A stretch of DNA of 64,000 nt from Bosea sp. NBC_00550 (GTDB taxonomy: Bacteria; Pseudomonadota; Alphaproteobacteria; Rhizobiales; Beijerinckiaceae): assembly GCF_026020075.1 (NCBI RefSeq), contig NZ_CP102772.1, forward strand, positions 5,109,501-5,173,500, read 5' to 3'. The notes beneath the pieces were generated by a model. It searched no databases and was not told the DNA's origin. It worked only from the letters and a program-made list of their open reading frames with translations. A program made the translations under genes and the position numbers. Shown here piece after piece: positions 1 through 9,953 of this stretch (positions are counted from its first letter, which is position 1; each line of letters starts with the position of its first letter).

Positions 1-1
1 C

Positions 2-1438
2 GATCCCGACGACATGCCGCTCTTCGCGGCGTCGCGGAAGGTCTATCCGCAGAGCGTCTCCGGCCCTTTCAGGCGCGCGAAATGGCTCATCCTTTTCCTG
101 TGCCTCGGCATCTACTACCTGCTGCCCTTCCTGCGCTGGGATCGCGGCCCACATCTGCCTGATCAGGCGGTGCTGGCAGATATCGCCAACGGCCGCTTCT
201 ACTTCTTCTTCATCGAGATCTGGCCGCAGGAGGTCTACTACTTCACCGGCCTGCTGATCCTGGCCTCCTTCGTCCTCTTCCTGATGAATGCGGTCGCCGG
301 CCGGGTCTGGTGCGGCTATCTCTGCCCGCAGACGGTCTGGACCGACCTCTTCCTCGCCGTGGAGCGTTTCTTCGAGGGCGACCGGCGCGAGCGCATGCGC
401 CGCGACGAGGCGCCATGGAGTGCCGACAAGCTCTGGCGCAAGAGCGCCAAGCACGCGGTGTGGCTCGTCATCGCCTGGTGGACCGGTGGCGCCTGGGTGC
501 TCTACTTCGCCGATGCACCGACGCTGGTGCGCGAGCTCGCGACCTTCACGGCGCCGATCTCGGCTTATGTCTGGATCGCGATCCTGACCTTCACCACCTA
601 TTCGCTCGCCGGCATCATGCGCGAACAGGTCTGCAAGTTCATGTGCCCCTGGCCTCGGATCCAGGCCGCTCTGACCGACGACGAGGCGCTGAACGTCACC
701 TATCGCTACGATCGCGGCGAGCCGCGCGTCTCGGTCAAGCAGGCCCAGAAGCTCAGGGCGCAGGGCGCGCCCGCCGGCGACTGCATCGATTGCCATCAAT
801 GCGTCGCGGTCTGCCCGACCGGGATCGACATCCGCGACGGCGCGCAGGTCGATTGCATTCAGTGCGGCCTGTGCATCGATGCCTGCGACACCGTCATGGC
901 CAGGATCGGCCGCCCGACCCGCCTGATCGCCTATGACACCGAGACCAACGTCAAGCGGCGCATGGCCGGAAAGCCGGCGATCTATCGTCCGCTGCGGGTG
1001 CGCACGCTTATCTATGCGGCGCTGATCGTCGTCGTCGGCGGCGCCATGCTCTGGCAGCTCGCGACGCGCCGGACCGCGGACATTTCCGTGCTGCACGAGC
1101 GCGCCCCGCTCTTCGTGACGCTGAGCGACGGCTCGATCCGCAATGCCTATGCCGTCCGTCTGCTCAACAAGCGCCCGCAGGTTCGCCCCTTCGCGCTGAC
1201 TGTGGCCGGCCTGCCCGGTATCCGCATCGATGCGGTCGGTATCGCGCCCACTGCGGATCTGCGGCCGGTCGTCACCGTCGATCCCGATTCCTCGCGCGAG
1301 GTGCGCGTGCTCGTCACCGTGCCGGCCGGCGTGCCGCTGGAAGCGTCGCAGGCCATCACCATCACCGCCTCGGATCTCTTCGCCGGGGAGACCGTGCGCG
1401 CGACCGACCATTTCATGGCGCCCGGAGCCAAACCATGA
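2..1438 (+). CDS. ccoG: Cytochrome c oxidase accessory protein CcoG (FixG), 5' partial
   Basis: Membrane iron-sulfur protein needed to assemble cbb3-type cytochrome oxidase, probably in copper reduction or delivery. Counting from the ATG at 14, hydrophobic segments lie near residues 23-41, 75-97, 147-166, 181-200 and 333-351. A double ferredoxin-like cysteine cluster (CIDCHQC...CP and CIQCGLC...C) spans about residues 256-295, followed by the periplasmic immunoglobulin-like C-terminal domain. The frame stays open to the window edge, and the protein starts close to the conserved PLF..KVYPQSVSG segment that usually follows an N-terminal leader, so the true start is probably upstream. Its stop overlaps the ccoH start by four bases (ATGA). 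The ccoNOPQ structural genes would be expected just outside the window. Confidence 0.95.
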   Translation, partial: DPDDMPLFAASRKVYPQSVSGPFRRAKWLILFLCLGIYYLLPFLRWDRGPHLPDQAVLADIANGRFYFFFIEIWPQEVYYFTGLLILASFVLFLMNAVAGRVWCGYLCPQTVWTDLFLAVERFFEGDRRERMRRDEAPWSADKLWRKSAKHAVWLVIAWWTGGAWVLYFADAPTLVRELATFTAPISAYVWIAILTFTTYSLAGIMREQVCKFMCPWPRIQAALTDDEALNVTYRYDRGEPRVSVKQAQKLRAQGAPAGDCIDCHQCVAVCPTGIDIRDGAQVDCIQCGLCIDACDTVMARIGRPTRLIAYDTETNVKRRMAGKPAIYRPLRVRTLIYAALIVVVGGAMLWQLATRRTADISVLHERAPLFVTLSDGSIRNAYAVRLLNKRPQVRPFALTVAGLPGIRIDAVGIAPTADLRPVVTVDPDSSREVRVLVTVPAGVPLEASQAITITASDLFAGETVRATDHFMAPGAKP

Positions 1439-1980
1439 GCTGCTGCGGAGTTTTCCTGATGTCCTGCGACGCCCCTGCCGCCCGGCGCCCACGACGCCCC
1501 TTCGAACTGACCGGGTGGATGGTCGCGGCGATGCTGGTGCTGTTCTTCGGCGTCATCGTCTCCGTCAACGCGACGATCCTCACGGTGGCGCTGCGCACCA
1601 TGCCGGGCGTCGAGACGCGCAGCGCCTACGAGACCAGCCAGCATTTCAACGAGGAAATCGCCCGCCAGCACGAGCGCGACGCGCGTGGCTGGAAGGCCGC
1701 GGCCACGCTCTCCCGGCAAGGCGAGGGTGCGACGCTCGGCGTGACCCTGGCGGACCGTCTCGGCCAGCCGCTCTCCGGCTTCACCGCGACGGCGCGATTG
1801 CGCCACCCAGCGACCTCCGCGCGCGATCACGCCGTCACGCTGAACGAGGGCCAGCCCGAACGATACGACGCGAATTTCGACCATATCGAAAGCGGCGCCT
1901 GGATTCTCGAATTGCAGGCGCGGCGCGGAGATGAGGTCGTCTTCGTCTCCCGCAGCCGCATCACCTTGCCGGAGAGATGA
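1435..1980 (+). CDS. ccoH: FixH/CcoH family cbb3 oxidase assembly protein
   Basis: A 181-aa, single-pass membrane protein of the FixH family, required for stable cbb3 oxidase assembly. One hydrophobic helix (WMVAAMLVLFFGVIVSVN) sits near residues 28-46, followed by a periplasmic domain with the family motif ETSQHFNEEIA and a beta-rich C-terminal half. It is translationally coupled to ccoG (ATGA overlap) and followed one base after its stop by the ccoI ATG. An internal ATG at 1459 is an alternative start. The order G-H-I-S is the standard one and makes the assignment secure despite low sequence conservation in this family. Confidence 0.9.
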   Translation: MSCCGVFLMSCDAPAARRPRRPFELTGWMVAAMLVLFFGVIVSVNATILTVALRTMPGVETRSAYETSQHFNEEIARQHERDARGWKAAATLSRQGEGATLGVTLADRLGQPLSGFTATARLRHPATSARDHAVTLNEGQPERYDANFDHIESGAWILELQARRGDEVVFVSRSRITLPER

Positions 1981-1981
1981 T

Positions 1982-4168
1982 ATGGCCGGGCAGGATCTCT
2001 CCGTCTTCGTGCGTCGTCGCGATGGCGGCGTCGCCAGCATGGAGCTGGCTGTCGACGGCATCCGCTGTGCCGGCTGCATGCAGGCGATTGAGAGCGGGCT
2101 TAGCCGCGAGCCCGCCATCCTCGGCGCCCGCGTCAATCTCGCGCTGAAGCGCGTCTCGGTCGAATGGCGGGAGGCGCTGCTGCGGCCTGAAGCGGTCGTC
2201 GACAAGCTCGCCGTGCTCGGCTTCAAGGCCTATCCTTTCGTGCCGGAGCGGCAGGAGGATGGCGCCGTCGCCGAGGAGCGCAGCCTGATGCGCCGGCTCG
2301 GCGTCGCCGGCTTCGCCTCGATGAACATCATGCTGCTCTCGGTCGCGGTCTGGTCCGGCAATAGCGGCGACATCGACCCGACGACGCGCGACTTCTTCCA
2401 CTGGCTCTCCGCCCTGATCGCCCTGCCGACCGCCGCCTATGCCGGCAGGCCCTTCTTCGAAAGCGCGCTCCGGGCGCTGAAGGCCGGCGCGGTCAATATG
2501 GACGTGCCGATCACCATCGGTGTGGTGCTGGCGTTAGCCATGTCGGTCGCCGAAACCTGGAGCCATGGCCGCCACGCTTATTTCGACGGCGTGGTGATGC
2601 TGCTCTTCTTCCTGCTGATCGGACGCTATCTCGACCAGCTGATGCGGCGGCGCACCCGCGATCTCGCCGGCAATCTCGCCGCGCTCAAGGCCGAGACCGC
2701 AACGCGGCTCGCCCCGGACGGAAGCTGGACGATTACCCCCATCGCCGCGATCGAGCCCGGCGATTGCGTCCTCTTACGCCCCGGCGAGCGGGTCTCGGTC
2801 GACGGCATTGTCGAGACGGGAAGTTCCGAACTCGACCGGAGCCTCATCACCGGCGAGACCACCCCGGCCGCGATCGGCCATGGCGAGCGCGTCCATGCCG
2901 GCACGCTGAACCTCACGGGCGCGCTGACCATCCGCGTCGAGGCGGCCGGGCAGGGCACGCTGCTCGACGAGATCGACCGCTTGATGAGCCAGGCCGTCGG
3001 CAGCCGCTCGCGCTATGTCCGCCTGTCGGACCGCGCTGCGCGGCTCTATGCGCCGGTGGTCCACACGCTGGCGGCGGCGACCTTCCTCGGCTGGCTCGCC
3101 TGGGGACTCGCCTGGCCCGAGGCCCTGATGATTGCCGTCACCGTGCTGATCATCACCTGCCCCTGTGCGCTCGGCCTCGCGATACCCGCCGTGCAGGTCG
3201 TCGCGGCCTCCGCCCTGTTCAAGCGCAAGATCATGCTGAAGGAGGGCGACGCGCTGGAGCGCCTTGCCGAGGCCGATATCGCCGTCTTCGACAAGACGGG
3301 AACGCTGACCCTGCCCGAGCCCGACATCCTCAATCCCGACGCGCTCCCGCCCGAGCGCCGGGCCGAGATCGGCGCGCTTGCCGCTGCCAGTCATCACCCG
3401 CTGGCGCAAGCATTGGCGCGAGCGCTCGGCGTCACTTCCGCGAAAACCGATGTCCGTGAAGAGCGCGGCCAGGGCCTCTCGACTGGCGCGGGCGAGGATG
3501 AGCAGCGGCTCGGCAGCCTCGGGTTCTGTAATGCCGAAGCGGAGGCCGCTTCGGTCAAGACGCAACACCCCGGCGCCTCCCTCATCGCCTATCGCCATGG
3601 CGCCTACCGGACCGTGCTTGCGCTGGGGCAGAGCCTGCGTCCGGAAGCCCGAGAGACGATTGCAGCCTTGCGCGCGGCGGGGCTCGAGATCGCGATCCTC
3701 TCCGGCGACCGTCCGGAAGCTGTCGCGCCGATCGCGGCCGAGCTGGGGATTACGCATGTGCAGGCTGGCCTGCTGCCGGGCGACAAGCTCAACCTGCTCG
3801 ACAGCATGGCGGCGAATGGCCACAAGGTCCTGATGATCGGCGACGGCCTCAACGACGCGCCGGCGCTGGCGGGCGCGCATGTCTCGATCTCGCCGGTGAG
3901 CGCCACCCATCTCGCGCAGGCGGCGGCCGATGTCGTCTTCCTCGGCGACAGCCTCGCTCCGGTTGCCGCTGCGCTCGACATCTCACGCAAGGCGCGTGGG
4001 CTGATGCTGCAGAACCTATGGTTCGCCGTGCTCTACAATGCGGTGGCGGTGCCGATCGCGATTGCCGGGCTGGCGACGCCGCTCGTCGCCGCCGTCGCCA
4101 TGTCCGGCTCTTCCCTGGTGGTGACGCTCAACGCCCTGCGCGCCCGCTCGGCGGCTTCGGAGGCTTAG
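1982..4168 (+). CDS. ccoI: Copper-exporting P-type ATPase CcoI (FixI)
   Basis: P1B-type ATPase that moves copper across the inner membrane for maturation of cbb3 oxidase. The 728-aa protein has an N-terminal heavy-metal-binding domain with CAGC near residue 30, several membrane helices, the actuator motif TGE (about 289), the intramembrane metal site CPC (about 393), the phosphorylation motif DKTGTLT (about 436), the HP motif (SHHPLAQAL, about 471) and the hinge GDGLNDAP (about 619). The ATG at 1982 directly follows the ccoH stop. A longer frame from 1931 would overlap ccoH and lacks family support. All catalytic motifs are intact. Confidence 0.95.
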   Translation: MAGQDLSVFVRRRDGGVASMELAVDGIRCAGCMQAIESGLSREPAILGARVNLALKRVSVEWREALLRPEAVVDKLAVLGFKAYPFVPERQEDGAVAEERSLMRRLGVAGFASMNIMLLSVAVWSGNSGDIDPTTRDFFHWLSALIALPTAAYAGRPFFESALRALKAGAVNMDVPITIGVVLALAMSVAETWSHGRHAYFDGVVMLLFFLLIGRYLDQLMRRRTRDLAGNLAALKAETATRLAPDGSWTITPIAAIEPGDCVLLRPGERVSVDGIVETGSSELDRSLITGETTPAAIGHGERVHAGTLNLTGALTIRVEAAGQGTLLDEIDRLMSQAVGSRSRYVRLSDRAARLYAPVVHTLAAATFLGWLAWGLAWPEALMIAVTVLIITCPCALGLAIPAVQVVAASALFKRKIMLKEGDALERLAEADIAVFDKTGTLTLPEPDILNPDALPPERRAEIGALAAASHHPLAQALARALGVTSAKTDVREERGQGLSTGAGEDEQRLGSLGFCNAEAEAASVKTQHPGASLIAYRHGAYRTVLALGQSLRPEARETIAALRAAGLEIAILSGDRPEAVAPIAAELGITHVQAGLLPGDKLNLLDSMAANGHKVLMIGDGLNDAPALAGAHVSISPVSATHLAQAAADVVFLGDSLAPVAAALDISRKARGLMLQNLWFAVLYNAVAVPIAIAGLATPLVAAVAMSGSSLVVTLNALRARSAASEA

Positions 4169-4170
4169 GC

Positions 4171-4320
4171 ATGAACATCATCGTGATCCTGTTTCCGTTG
4201 GCGCTGGGGCTGGGGCTGGCCGGACTCGGCGCCTTCTTCTGGTGCATGCGATCAGGCCAGTTCGCCGATCTCGAAGGGGCGGCGTGGCGCGTCCTGCAGG
4301 ATGACGACGCCGACGACTGA
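4171..4320 (+). CDS. ccoS: cbb3-type cytochrome oxidase assembly protein CcoS
   Basis: A 49-aa small membrane protein of the FixS/CcoS family. One hydrophobic helix with the pattern LALGLGLAGLGAFFW is followed by the acidic cytoplasmic tail RSGQFADLEG..W.VLQDDD, which is the family signature. It begins two bases after the ccoI stop and closes the ccoGHIS operon. CcoS is needed for cofactor insertion into cbb3 oxidase. Length and position both match the family norm. Confidence 0.92.
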   Translation: MNIIVILFPLALGLGLAGLGAFFWCMRSGQFADLEGAAWRVLQDDDADD

Positions 4321-4432
4321 GGTCCGTCGGCTCGTTTCGCGTCACTTCGGGAGCGCTCGATTCATGGGGCCTTAACCCTGCCCGGCTAGTCCTGCGGGAC
4401 AGGTTAACGAGTTGTCGTGTTCGCCCAAGCCC

Positions 4433-6946
4433 ATGCATAAAACGGATCGTCACCGCCGCGCGAACCCCATCGTTTCCGAGGGTTTTCGTTCCGATCAGCC
4501 CGAGGAGCCGGCGCAGGCTCTGGTGCTGCACAGGTCGGCCCGCCGGCCTGCGGCAGAGCCGGCGGAGCCCTCTTTCACGTGGCCCGAGAACGTGCGTTTC
4601 ACCCGCACGCCGGACAGGTTGCGCAAGGCGGCGCAGGCCGAAAAGGCTGCCTCCTCAGTCGAGCTTGGCGACGGCGACGTTGCCAGCCCGTTGGCCGAGC
4701 CGGCAGCCGGCGCGAATCGCGTCCGCTTCTGGCGCACGCCAGACCATCTCATCAAGGAAGTCTGGGGCACGCCGTCGCTGGCGGGCATCCCGCACAGCCC
4801 TGCGGATCTGCCTGCCGCCCTCGATGCCGAACCGGACGAAGCGATGGCTCCGCTTATCGAAGAAGCCTTCGAGGTGGTGGAAGAGGTCGTCTGGCCGCAG
4901 CTTGAGACCGAGGCCGAGCAGGCGACCACCCCGCTCGCCTTCATTTCCGATCATGCCTTCTGGGAATGCGTGCCCGCTGCCGAACGGGACGACGCCGAGT
5001 TTTCGTTCGAAACCATCCCGCTTCCCGCAGATCGCGCGGGCGTTCCGGATGTGCTGGACGCCTTGCCTGACGAAGAGCCTCGCGCGCGGCGGACAGATAA
5101 CGTGTCGCTTCAGCCTGAAACGCCGCATGTTTCCACCTCCGTTGGCGTTCCGGCCTGGTCCGGTCTCGGCTGGAGCCAGGGCTATCAGGTGAGCCTCCAG
5201 CTCTCGGGCCAAACCTGGCTCGCTCCGGTCGCGAAGGAGCGCCCGGTCGAGACCGTCGCTGCCGTCCAGCCGGAGCGCGAGATCGTGGCGAAGCCTGGCG
5301 TAGCGGTGGCACGCGGTACGCGGCCTCATGTCGATCCCGAGCCCGTCAGGCCCAAACCTGTCCGGCCGAGGGCTCGCGTCATCGAGGTCCTGCCGGCGCC
5401 GGTGCAGGATGAGGGCTTCCAGCTTCCGCCGATCGAATTCCTGGCCGAGCCGCCGCTGACGCAGGATGAGGAACTGCCGGTCGAGGTCCTCCAGCAGAAT
5501 GCCGGCCTGCTCGAAGGCGTGCTCGAAGACTTCAATATCAGGGGCGAGATCGTCCAAGCCTGCCCCGGCCCCGTCGTCACCCTCTATGAGCTCGAACCGG
5601 CTCCCGGCATCAAAAGCTCCCGCGTGATTTCGCTAGCCGACGACATCGCGCGTTCGATGAGCGCGGTATCGGCGCGTGTCGCGGTGGTGCAGGGCAAGAA
5701 CGCCATCGGCATCGAACTGCCCAATGCCAGGCGCGAGACGGTGTTCCTGCGGGAGCTGCTCGCCAGCCAGGATTTCGAGGCGACCAAGCACAAGCTCGCG
5801 CTCTGCCTCGGCAAGACCATCGGCGGCGAGCCGGTGATCGCGGATTTGGCGCGCATGCCGCACCTGCTCGTCGCCGGCACCACCGGCTCGGGCAAGTCCG
5901 TCGCGATCAACACCATGATCCTGTCGATCCTCTACCGGCTGAAACCGGAGGAGTGCCGCCTGATCATGGTCGATCCCAAGATGCTCGAGCTCTCCGTTTA
6001 TGACGGCATCCCGCATCTGCTCACTCCCGTCGTCACCGACCCGAAGAAGGCGGTCGTGGCGCTCAAATGGGCGGTGCGCGAGATGGAGGAGCGCTACAAG
6101 AAGATGTCGAAGCTCGCCGTGCGCAACATCGACGGCTTCAACGCCCGCGTCGGCGAGGCCAAGGCCGCCGGCGAGGTTATCACCCGCACCGTCCAGACCG
6201 GCTTCGACAAGCACAGCGGCGAGGCGATCTACGAGGAGGAGGTCATGGACCTCGAGCCTCTGCCCTATATCGTCGTCATCGTCGACGAGATGGCCGACCT
6301 GATGATGGTCGCCGGCAAGGAGATCGAGGGCACGATCCAGCGCCTTGCCCAGATGGCGCGCGCCGCCGGCATCCATGTCGTGCTGGCGACGCAGCGCCCC
6401 TCGGTCGACGTCATCACCGGCACGATCAAGGCGAACTTCCCGACCCGGATCTCCTTCCAGGTCACCTCCAAGATCGACTCGCGCACCATCCTCGGCGAGA
6501 TGGGCGCCGAGCAGCTGCTCGGCCAGGGCGACATGCTCTACATGGCCGGCGGCGGCCGCATCACCCGCGTGCACGGCCCCTTCGTCTCGGACAACGAGGT
6601 CGAGAAGGTCGTCGCCCATCTCAAGACGCAAGGCCGGCCGCAATATCTCGACGCCGTCACCTCCGAGGAGGAGGAAGCCGGCGAGGACGAGGACGGCGCC
6701 GTCTTCGACAAGACCGGCATGGGTTCGGTCGAGAGCGACGACCCCTACGAGCAGGCCGTGGCGGTCGTCTTGCGCGACAAGAAGGCCTCGACCTCCTACA
6801 TCCAGCGCCGCCTCCAGATCGGCTACAACCGCGCCGCCTCGATCATGGAGCGCATGGAGAACGAGGGCATCGTCGGGCCGGCCAATCACGCAGGCAAGCG
6901 CGAGATACTCGGAGATGCTGCCCGTCCGCGCGATGAAGAGGACTGA
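4433..6946 (+). CDS. ftsK: FtsK/SpoIIIE-family DNA translocase lacking membrane anchor
   Basis: Double-stranded DNA translocase. The C-terminal half has the complete motor: alpha domain, Walker A GTTGSGKS near residue 482, Walker B ([12 protein letters not shown]) near 612, and the winged-helix gamma domain ([15 protein letters not shown]) near 780-820, which in FtsK reads KOPS sequences. The N-terminal 350 or so residues have no membrane helices. Instead they form a long acidic, proline-rich region with two short related motifs, [10 protein letters not shown] and [10 protein letters not shown]. Hyphomicrobiales often carry a soluble-type FtsK in addition to a membrane-anchored one, so this may be that second copy. 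The ATG at 4433 was chosen; a TTG at 4412 is also possible. It lies 112 bases after ccoS with no obvious link to it. Confidence 0.9.
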   Translation: MHKTDRHRRANPIVSEGFRSDQPEEPAQALVLHRSARRPAAEPAEPSFTWPENVRFTRTPDRLRKAAQAEKAASSVELGDGDVASPLAEPAAGANRVRFWRTPDHLIKEVWGTPSLAGIPHSPADLPAALDAEPDEAMAPLIEEAFEVVEEVVWPQLETEAEQATTPLAFISDHAFWECVPAAERDDAEFSFETIPLPADRAGVPDVLDALPDEEPRARRTDNVSLQPETPHVSTSVGVPAWSGLGWSQGYQVSLQLSGQTWLAPVAKERPVETVAAVQPEREIVAKPGVAVARGTRPHVDPEPVRPKPVRPRARVIEVLPAPVQDEGFQLPPIEFLAEPPLTQDEELPVEVLQQNAGLLEGVLEDFNIRGEIVQACPGPVVTLYELEPAPGIKSSRVISLADDIARSMSAVSARVAVVQGKNAIGIELPNARRETVFLRELLASQDFEATKHKLALCLGKTIGGEPVIADLARMPHLLVAGTTGSGKSVAINTMILSILYRLKPEECRLIMVDPKMLELSVYDGIPHLLTPVVTDPKKAVVALKWAVREMEERYKKMSKLAVRNIDGFNARVGEAKAAGEVITRTVQTGFDKHSGEAIYEEEVMDLEPLPYIVVIVDEMADLMMVAGKEIEGTIQRLAQMARAAGIHVVLATQRPSVDVITGTIKANFPTRISFQVTSKIDSRTILGEMGAEQLLGQGDMLYMAGGGRITRVHGPFVSDNEVEKVVAHLKTQGRPQYLDAVTSEEEEAGEDEDGAVFDKTGMGSVESDDPYEQAVAVVLRDKKASTSYIQRRLQIGYNRAASIMERMENEGIVGPANHAGKREILGDAARPRDEED

Positions 6947-6973
6947 TCGGCGGCAGCCGAGGCAGTGCGGCGT

Positions 6974-7801
6974 TCAGGCCAGTCTGCACGCGAGTTGAAG
7001 CGCGCCAACTACGATGATGCCCGCACCGAATGCCTGGCCGACCGGGCCGCTTCTCGGCAAAAGCCGCTCCGCGGAGATCGCCGCCGTGACGAGCGCCATG
7101 AGCCTTAGGTCCATGATGCCACCGACGATCAGAGCCGTCATGGGAGCGATGCAGGACGCGCAGCAGCGGAAACCGAGGCGCAGGCCCTGAGCCCAGACCG
7201 CAGCCTTGCCAGCAGGCAGCCCGATCTTCCCCGGCGCTTTCCCACAGGCAGCTAGAAGTCGCTGTCTGGCTAAGGAGAGCTGAAACGCACCGGCGGCGAT
7301 GAGGGCCACGCCTCCCCCGCTCGGAAGCGAGCGCGCCAGCGCCGGAGCCTGGATCGCCGCCGAGGCCAAGGCGCCACCGAGCACGAAGAGGATCGCGCCC
7401 AGCCCGGTCCAGATGGCGAGGTAGCCGGCTGCCATGACTGCCGCCAGGAAATCGGGATACGGACAGCCCGCCGTCGCAAACGCCTGCCGGTACTTCCACA
7501 GCGCCGGCGTCAGGGCGGGCAGCATCATCGCAATCGTCATCGCCAGCCACATCCCGAGGAAGGAAGCGGCAGCATCGGGCCATGACTGGCCGCACATCGG
7601 CAGCCAGACGCCCGACATCCACCAGCCGCCTGCCATCGGCACTTCGGGCATCGCGGCCATCGCGTCGCTTTGGGCGATCGTGATGCCGGTCGCAGCCCCG
7701 AAGAGCAGGGCGAGGGCACCGAGAAAGACGGCTCCCGCGAGGGGCGCGGCGGCTGCGCCGCGTCCCTCTCCCTTGCCGAAGCCGGTCTCGATCGCCGTCA
7801 C
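6974..7801 (-). CDS. DUF2182 family membrane protein
   Basis: A 275-aa polytopic inner-membrane protein. It has the features I associate with DUF2182 (predicted metal-binding integral membrane family): a run of hydrophobic helices, the conserved AMTIAMMLPALTPAL segment, and several Cys/His/Met residues near membrane borders. Its biochemical role is unknown. Translation starts at a GTG that overlaps the stop of the upstream DUF899 gene (GTGA), so the two are almost certainly one operon and co-translated. That suggests the membrane protein works with the thioredoxin-fold DUF899 protein. It converges on ftsK with a 27-base gap. Confidence 0.82.
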   Translation of the reverse strand: MTAIETGFGKGEGRGAAAAPLAGAVFLGALALLFGAATGITIAQSDAMAAMPEVPMAGGWWMSGVWLPMCGQSWPDAAASFLGMWLAMTIAMMLPALTPALWKYRQAFATAGCPYPDFLAAVMAAGYLAIWTGLGAILFVLGGALASAAIQAPALARSLPSGGGVALIAAGAFQLSLARQRLLAACGKAPGKIGLPAGKAAVWAQGLRLGFRCCASCIAPMTALIVGGIMDLRLMALVTAAISAERLLPRSGPVGQAFGAGIIVVGALQLACRLA

Positions 7802-8577
7802 GCGGAGACCTGCCGGGCGCCATAGCGGTCATGATGGCGCCACCAGGGGCCCTCCGCCTCGTTGCGCCCCTTGGGAGCGCGATCGAGCCAGGGATACATG
7901 CCCCAGATGCCGTCGACCCCGCGCGAATAGGTCGAATAGGTGTGGTAGATGGCGCCGCCCTCGCGGATGAAGGCGCTCATGCCCGGCCGGTCGCGGTGAT
8001 AGGTCGGGACGTCCGTTCCGGCCATCGTGGCGAAGGCACGCTCGACCGCATTGCCGCCCGAGCGCCATTCGAATTTCGGCGTGTGCTGGAAGTTGTAATC
8101 GACCCCCTTCGTGCGCTCCTGCTCCTCGGTGAAGGAGACGTTGAAGTCGAAGTTGAAGTCGCTTCCGCCCGAGGAGGCCCAGGGGAAGCTCCAGCCCATC
8201 CGCTTGCGGAAGCCGAGCAGCTTGGCGAGCGGTGCGCGCGACACCGCCCAGAGCATCACGTCATGGTTGGCGAGATGGGTCGTCACGCCGTTGAACCCGT
8301 CCGCGATCGCCGAGCAGGAGGGGCAGCCGGCCTCGTAATCGGGGCCGAACATGAAATGGTAGACGAGGAGCTGCGAGCGGCCCTGGAACAGGTCGGCGAG
8401 CGCGGCCTCCCCCTCTTCGGTGTCGAAGCGATAGTCATTGTCGACCCGGACCCAGGGCAATCCCTGCCGCAGCTGCGCCAGCTCGTCGCCGCGTTGCGTG
8501 TGCTCCTTCTCGGCCTGCAGCAGCTTGAGCCGCGCCGCGAGCCATTCCTCGCGCGTTCCGATGGTATGTGTCGTCAT
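7798..8577 (-). CDS. DUF899 family thioredoxin-like protein
   Basis: A 259-aa soluble protein of the DUF899 family, which has a thioredoxin-like fold. Visible family marks are the N-terminal REEWLAAR..LL..EKE, the segment LLVYHFMFGP and a CPSC redox-type motif near residue 91, and the C-terminal YHTYSTYSRGVD..W..Y...D region. No reaction is established for the family, though dithiol or peroxide chemistry is plausible. The start has a good AGGAG ribosome site. It is divergent from the winged-helix regulator at 8700 and coupled to the DUF2182 gene downstream. Confidence 0.88.
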   Translation of the reverse strand: MTTHTIGTREEWLAARLKLLQAEKEHTQRGDELAQLRQGLPWVRVDNDYRFDTEEGEAALADLFQGRSQLLVYHFMFGPDYEAGCPSCSAIADGFNGVTTHLANHDVMLWAVSRAPLAKLLGFRKRMGWSFPWASSGGSDFNFDFNVSFTEEQERTKGVDYNFQHTPKFEWRSGGNAVERAFATMAGTDVPTYHRDRPGMSAFIREGGAIYHTYSTYSRGVDGIWGMYPWLDRAPKGRNEAEGPWWRHHDRYGARQVSA

Positions 8578-8656
8578 CGTGCTTCGCTCCTGTCGTCGGA
8601 TGTGATCAGCGCCGCCCGTTCTGCTCTCGATGCGGCGTCCCGGTCGGTGGTAAGGC

Positions 8657-8682
8657 GGAGTGACAGAGGGGTGGGAGTGACA
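8657..8682. promoter_or_regulatory. Direct repeat GGAGTGACA x2, candidate operator
   Basis: The nonamer GGAGTGACA occurs at 8657-8665 and again at 8674-8682, 17 bases apart start to start. It lies in the 122-base gap between the divergent DUF899 and regulator genes, just upstream of the regulator start. This is the expected place for the regulator's own operator. The assignment rests only on position and repetition. Confidence 0.35.
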
Positions 8683-8699
8683 AGTTTGGCGGGATTCGG

Positions 8700-9908
8700 A
8701 TGGACTCGCTGATCACGGCCGCGGCGCGGGCGCTCGCCTCGGGCGATCCGCTCGGCGCGCTGGACCGGGTCGCGCTGCGGGACGATCCGCCGGCGCTGGC
8801 GCTGCGCGGCATCGCGATGGCGCAGCTCGGGGACTTCCCGCGCGCCAAGATATTGCTGCGACGCGCGGCCCGCGGCTTCGGCAACAGGGAGGCCGCCGCC
8901 CAGGCGCGCTGCGTCGTCGCGGAAGCCGAGATCGCGCTGGCTTCGCGCGATCTGAACTGGCCTGTGAAGCGGCTTGCTGCTGCAGCCGCGGTCCTGTCGA
9001 CGCATGGTGACCGGATCAACGCCGCCCATGCGCGCTATATCGAGATTCGCCGTCTCCTTCTGATCGGGCAGCTCGATGCGGCGGAACGGGCGCTCGCGAC
9101 GATCGAGCCTGAGGAACTGCCGCCGGCGCTGCAAGCGGTGCATTGGCTGGCCGGCGCCGGGATCGCGCTGAGGCGGCTTCAGGCGGCGGCCGCGCGCTCG
9201 GCGCTCGCTGCCGCATCAGGAGCCGCGCGCCGGGCCGGGATCCCCGCCCTGATGGCCGAGGTCGACGGCGCGCAGCTCATGCTGGAGGCGCCGACGGCGC
9301 GGTTGCTTGCGCGGGGCGAGGAGCGGCTCTTGCGGCTGGATGAGGTCGAGGCCCTGCAATCGACCGAGGCGCTGGTCGTCGATGCCTGCCGCTATGCCGT
9401 GCGCGGGCCGGACGGGGCTGTATCTCTGGCGACGCGACCTGTCCTCTTTGCGCTGGCGCGCGAGCTGGCCGAGGCATGGCCGGCCGATGCGCCGCGGGAT
9501 GCCCTGATCGCGCGGGCCTTCCGCTCGAAGCTGACGGATGAATCGCATCGTGCCCGGCTGCGCGTCGAGATCGGCCGGCTTCGCGCCGCCATCGAGCCGC
9601 TGGCGCGGGTGAGTGCGACGCCGCGCGGCTTCGCGCTTTCGCCACGCGCAGCTCCCGAGGTGGTCGTGCTGGCGCGGCCGGTCGAGGAGAAGCATGCGGC
9701 GGTGCTCGCGCTCCTCGCCGATGGCGAGACCTGGGCGAGTTCCGCGCTGGCGGTTGCGCTCGGCAGCAGCCAGCGGAACATTCAGCGCGCGCTCGACGCA
9801 CTGGCCGAGGGCGGCAAGATCCAGTCCTATGGGCGGGGCCGGGCGCGGCGCTGGGTGATGCCGCCGACGCCGGGATTCGCGACCGCCTTGTTACTCACCG
9901 CCCTATGA
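8700..9908 (+). CDS. Winged-helix regulator with helical-repeat N-terminus
   Basis: A 402-aa alanine-rich protein. The N-terminal 200 or so residues are helical and resemble degenerate TPR repeats. A segment near residues 235-315 resembles an OmpR-type winged helix (RLRVEIGRLRAAIEPL...TPRGFALS). A second helix-turn-helix-like stretch lies near 340-390 (ASSALAVALGSSQRNIQRALDALAEGGKIQSYGRGRARRW, split here by description). No membrane segment or enzymatic motif is seen. It is transcribed away from the DUF899-DUF2182 pair and toward the propeller gene 45 bases downstream, so it probably controls one or both. The ligand is unknown. Confidence 0.72.
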   Translation: MDSLITAAARALASGDPLGALDRVALRDDPPALALRGIAMAQLGDFPRAKILLRRAARGFGNREAAAQARCVVAEAEIALASRDLNWPVKRLAAAAAVLSTHGDRINAAHARYIEIRRLLLIGQLDAAERALATIEPEELPPALQAVHWLAGAGIALRRLQAAAARSALAAASGAARRAGIPALMAEVDGAQLMLEAPTARLLARGEERLLRLDEVEALQSTEALVVDACRYAVRGPDGAVSLATRPVLFALARELAEAWPADAPRDALIARAFRSKLTDESHRARLRVEIGRLRAAIEPLARVSATPRGFALSPRAAPEVVVLARPVEEKHAAVLALLADGETWASSALAVALGSSQRNIQRALDALAEGGKIQSYGRGRARRWVMPPTPGFATALLLTAL

Positions 9909-9953
9909 TGGGGCAGACTAGATGGACGGCATCGCATCCACCGGAGTGAAGCC

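Noticed and set aside
1147..2226. Long open frame on the minus strand across ccoG-ccoH-ccoI
   Set aside because: It is the antisense shadow of three well-supported genes with complete motifs; high GC content makes such frames common.
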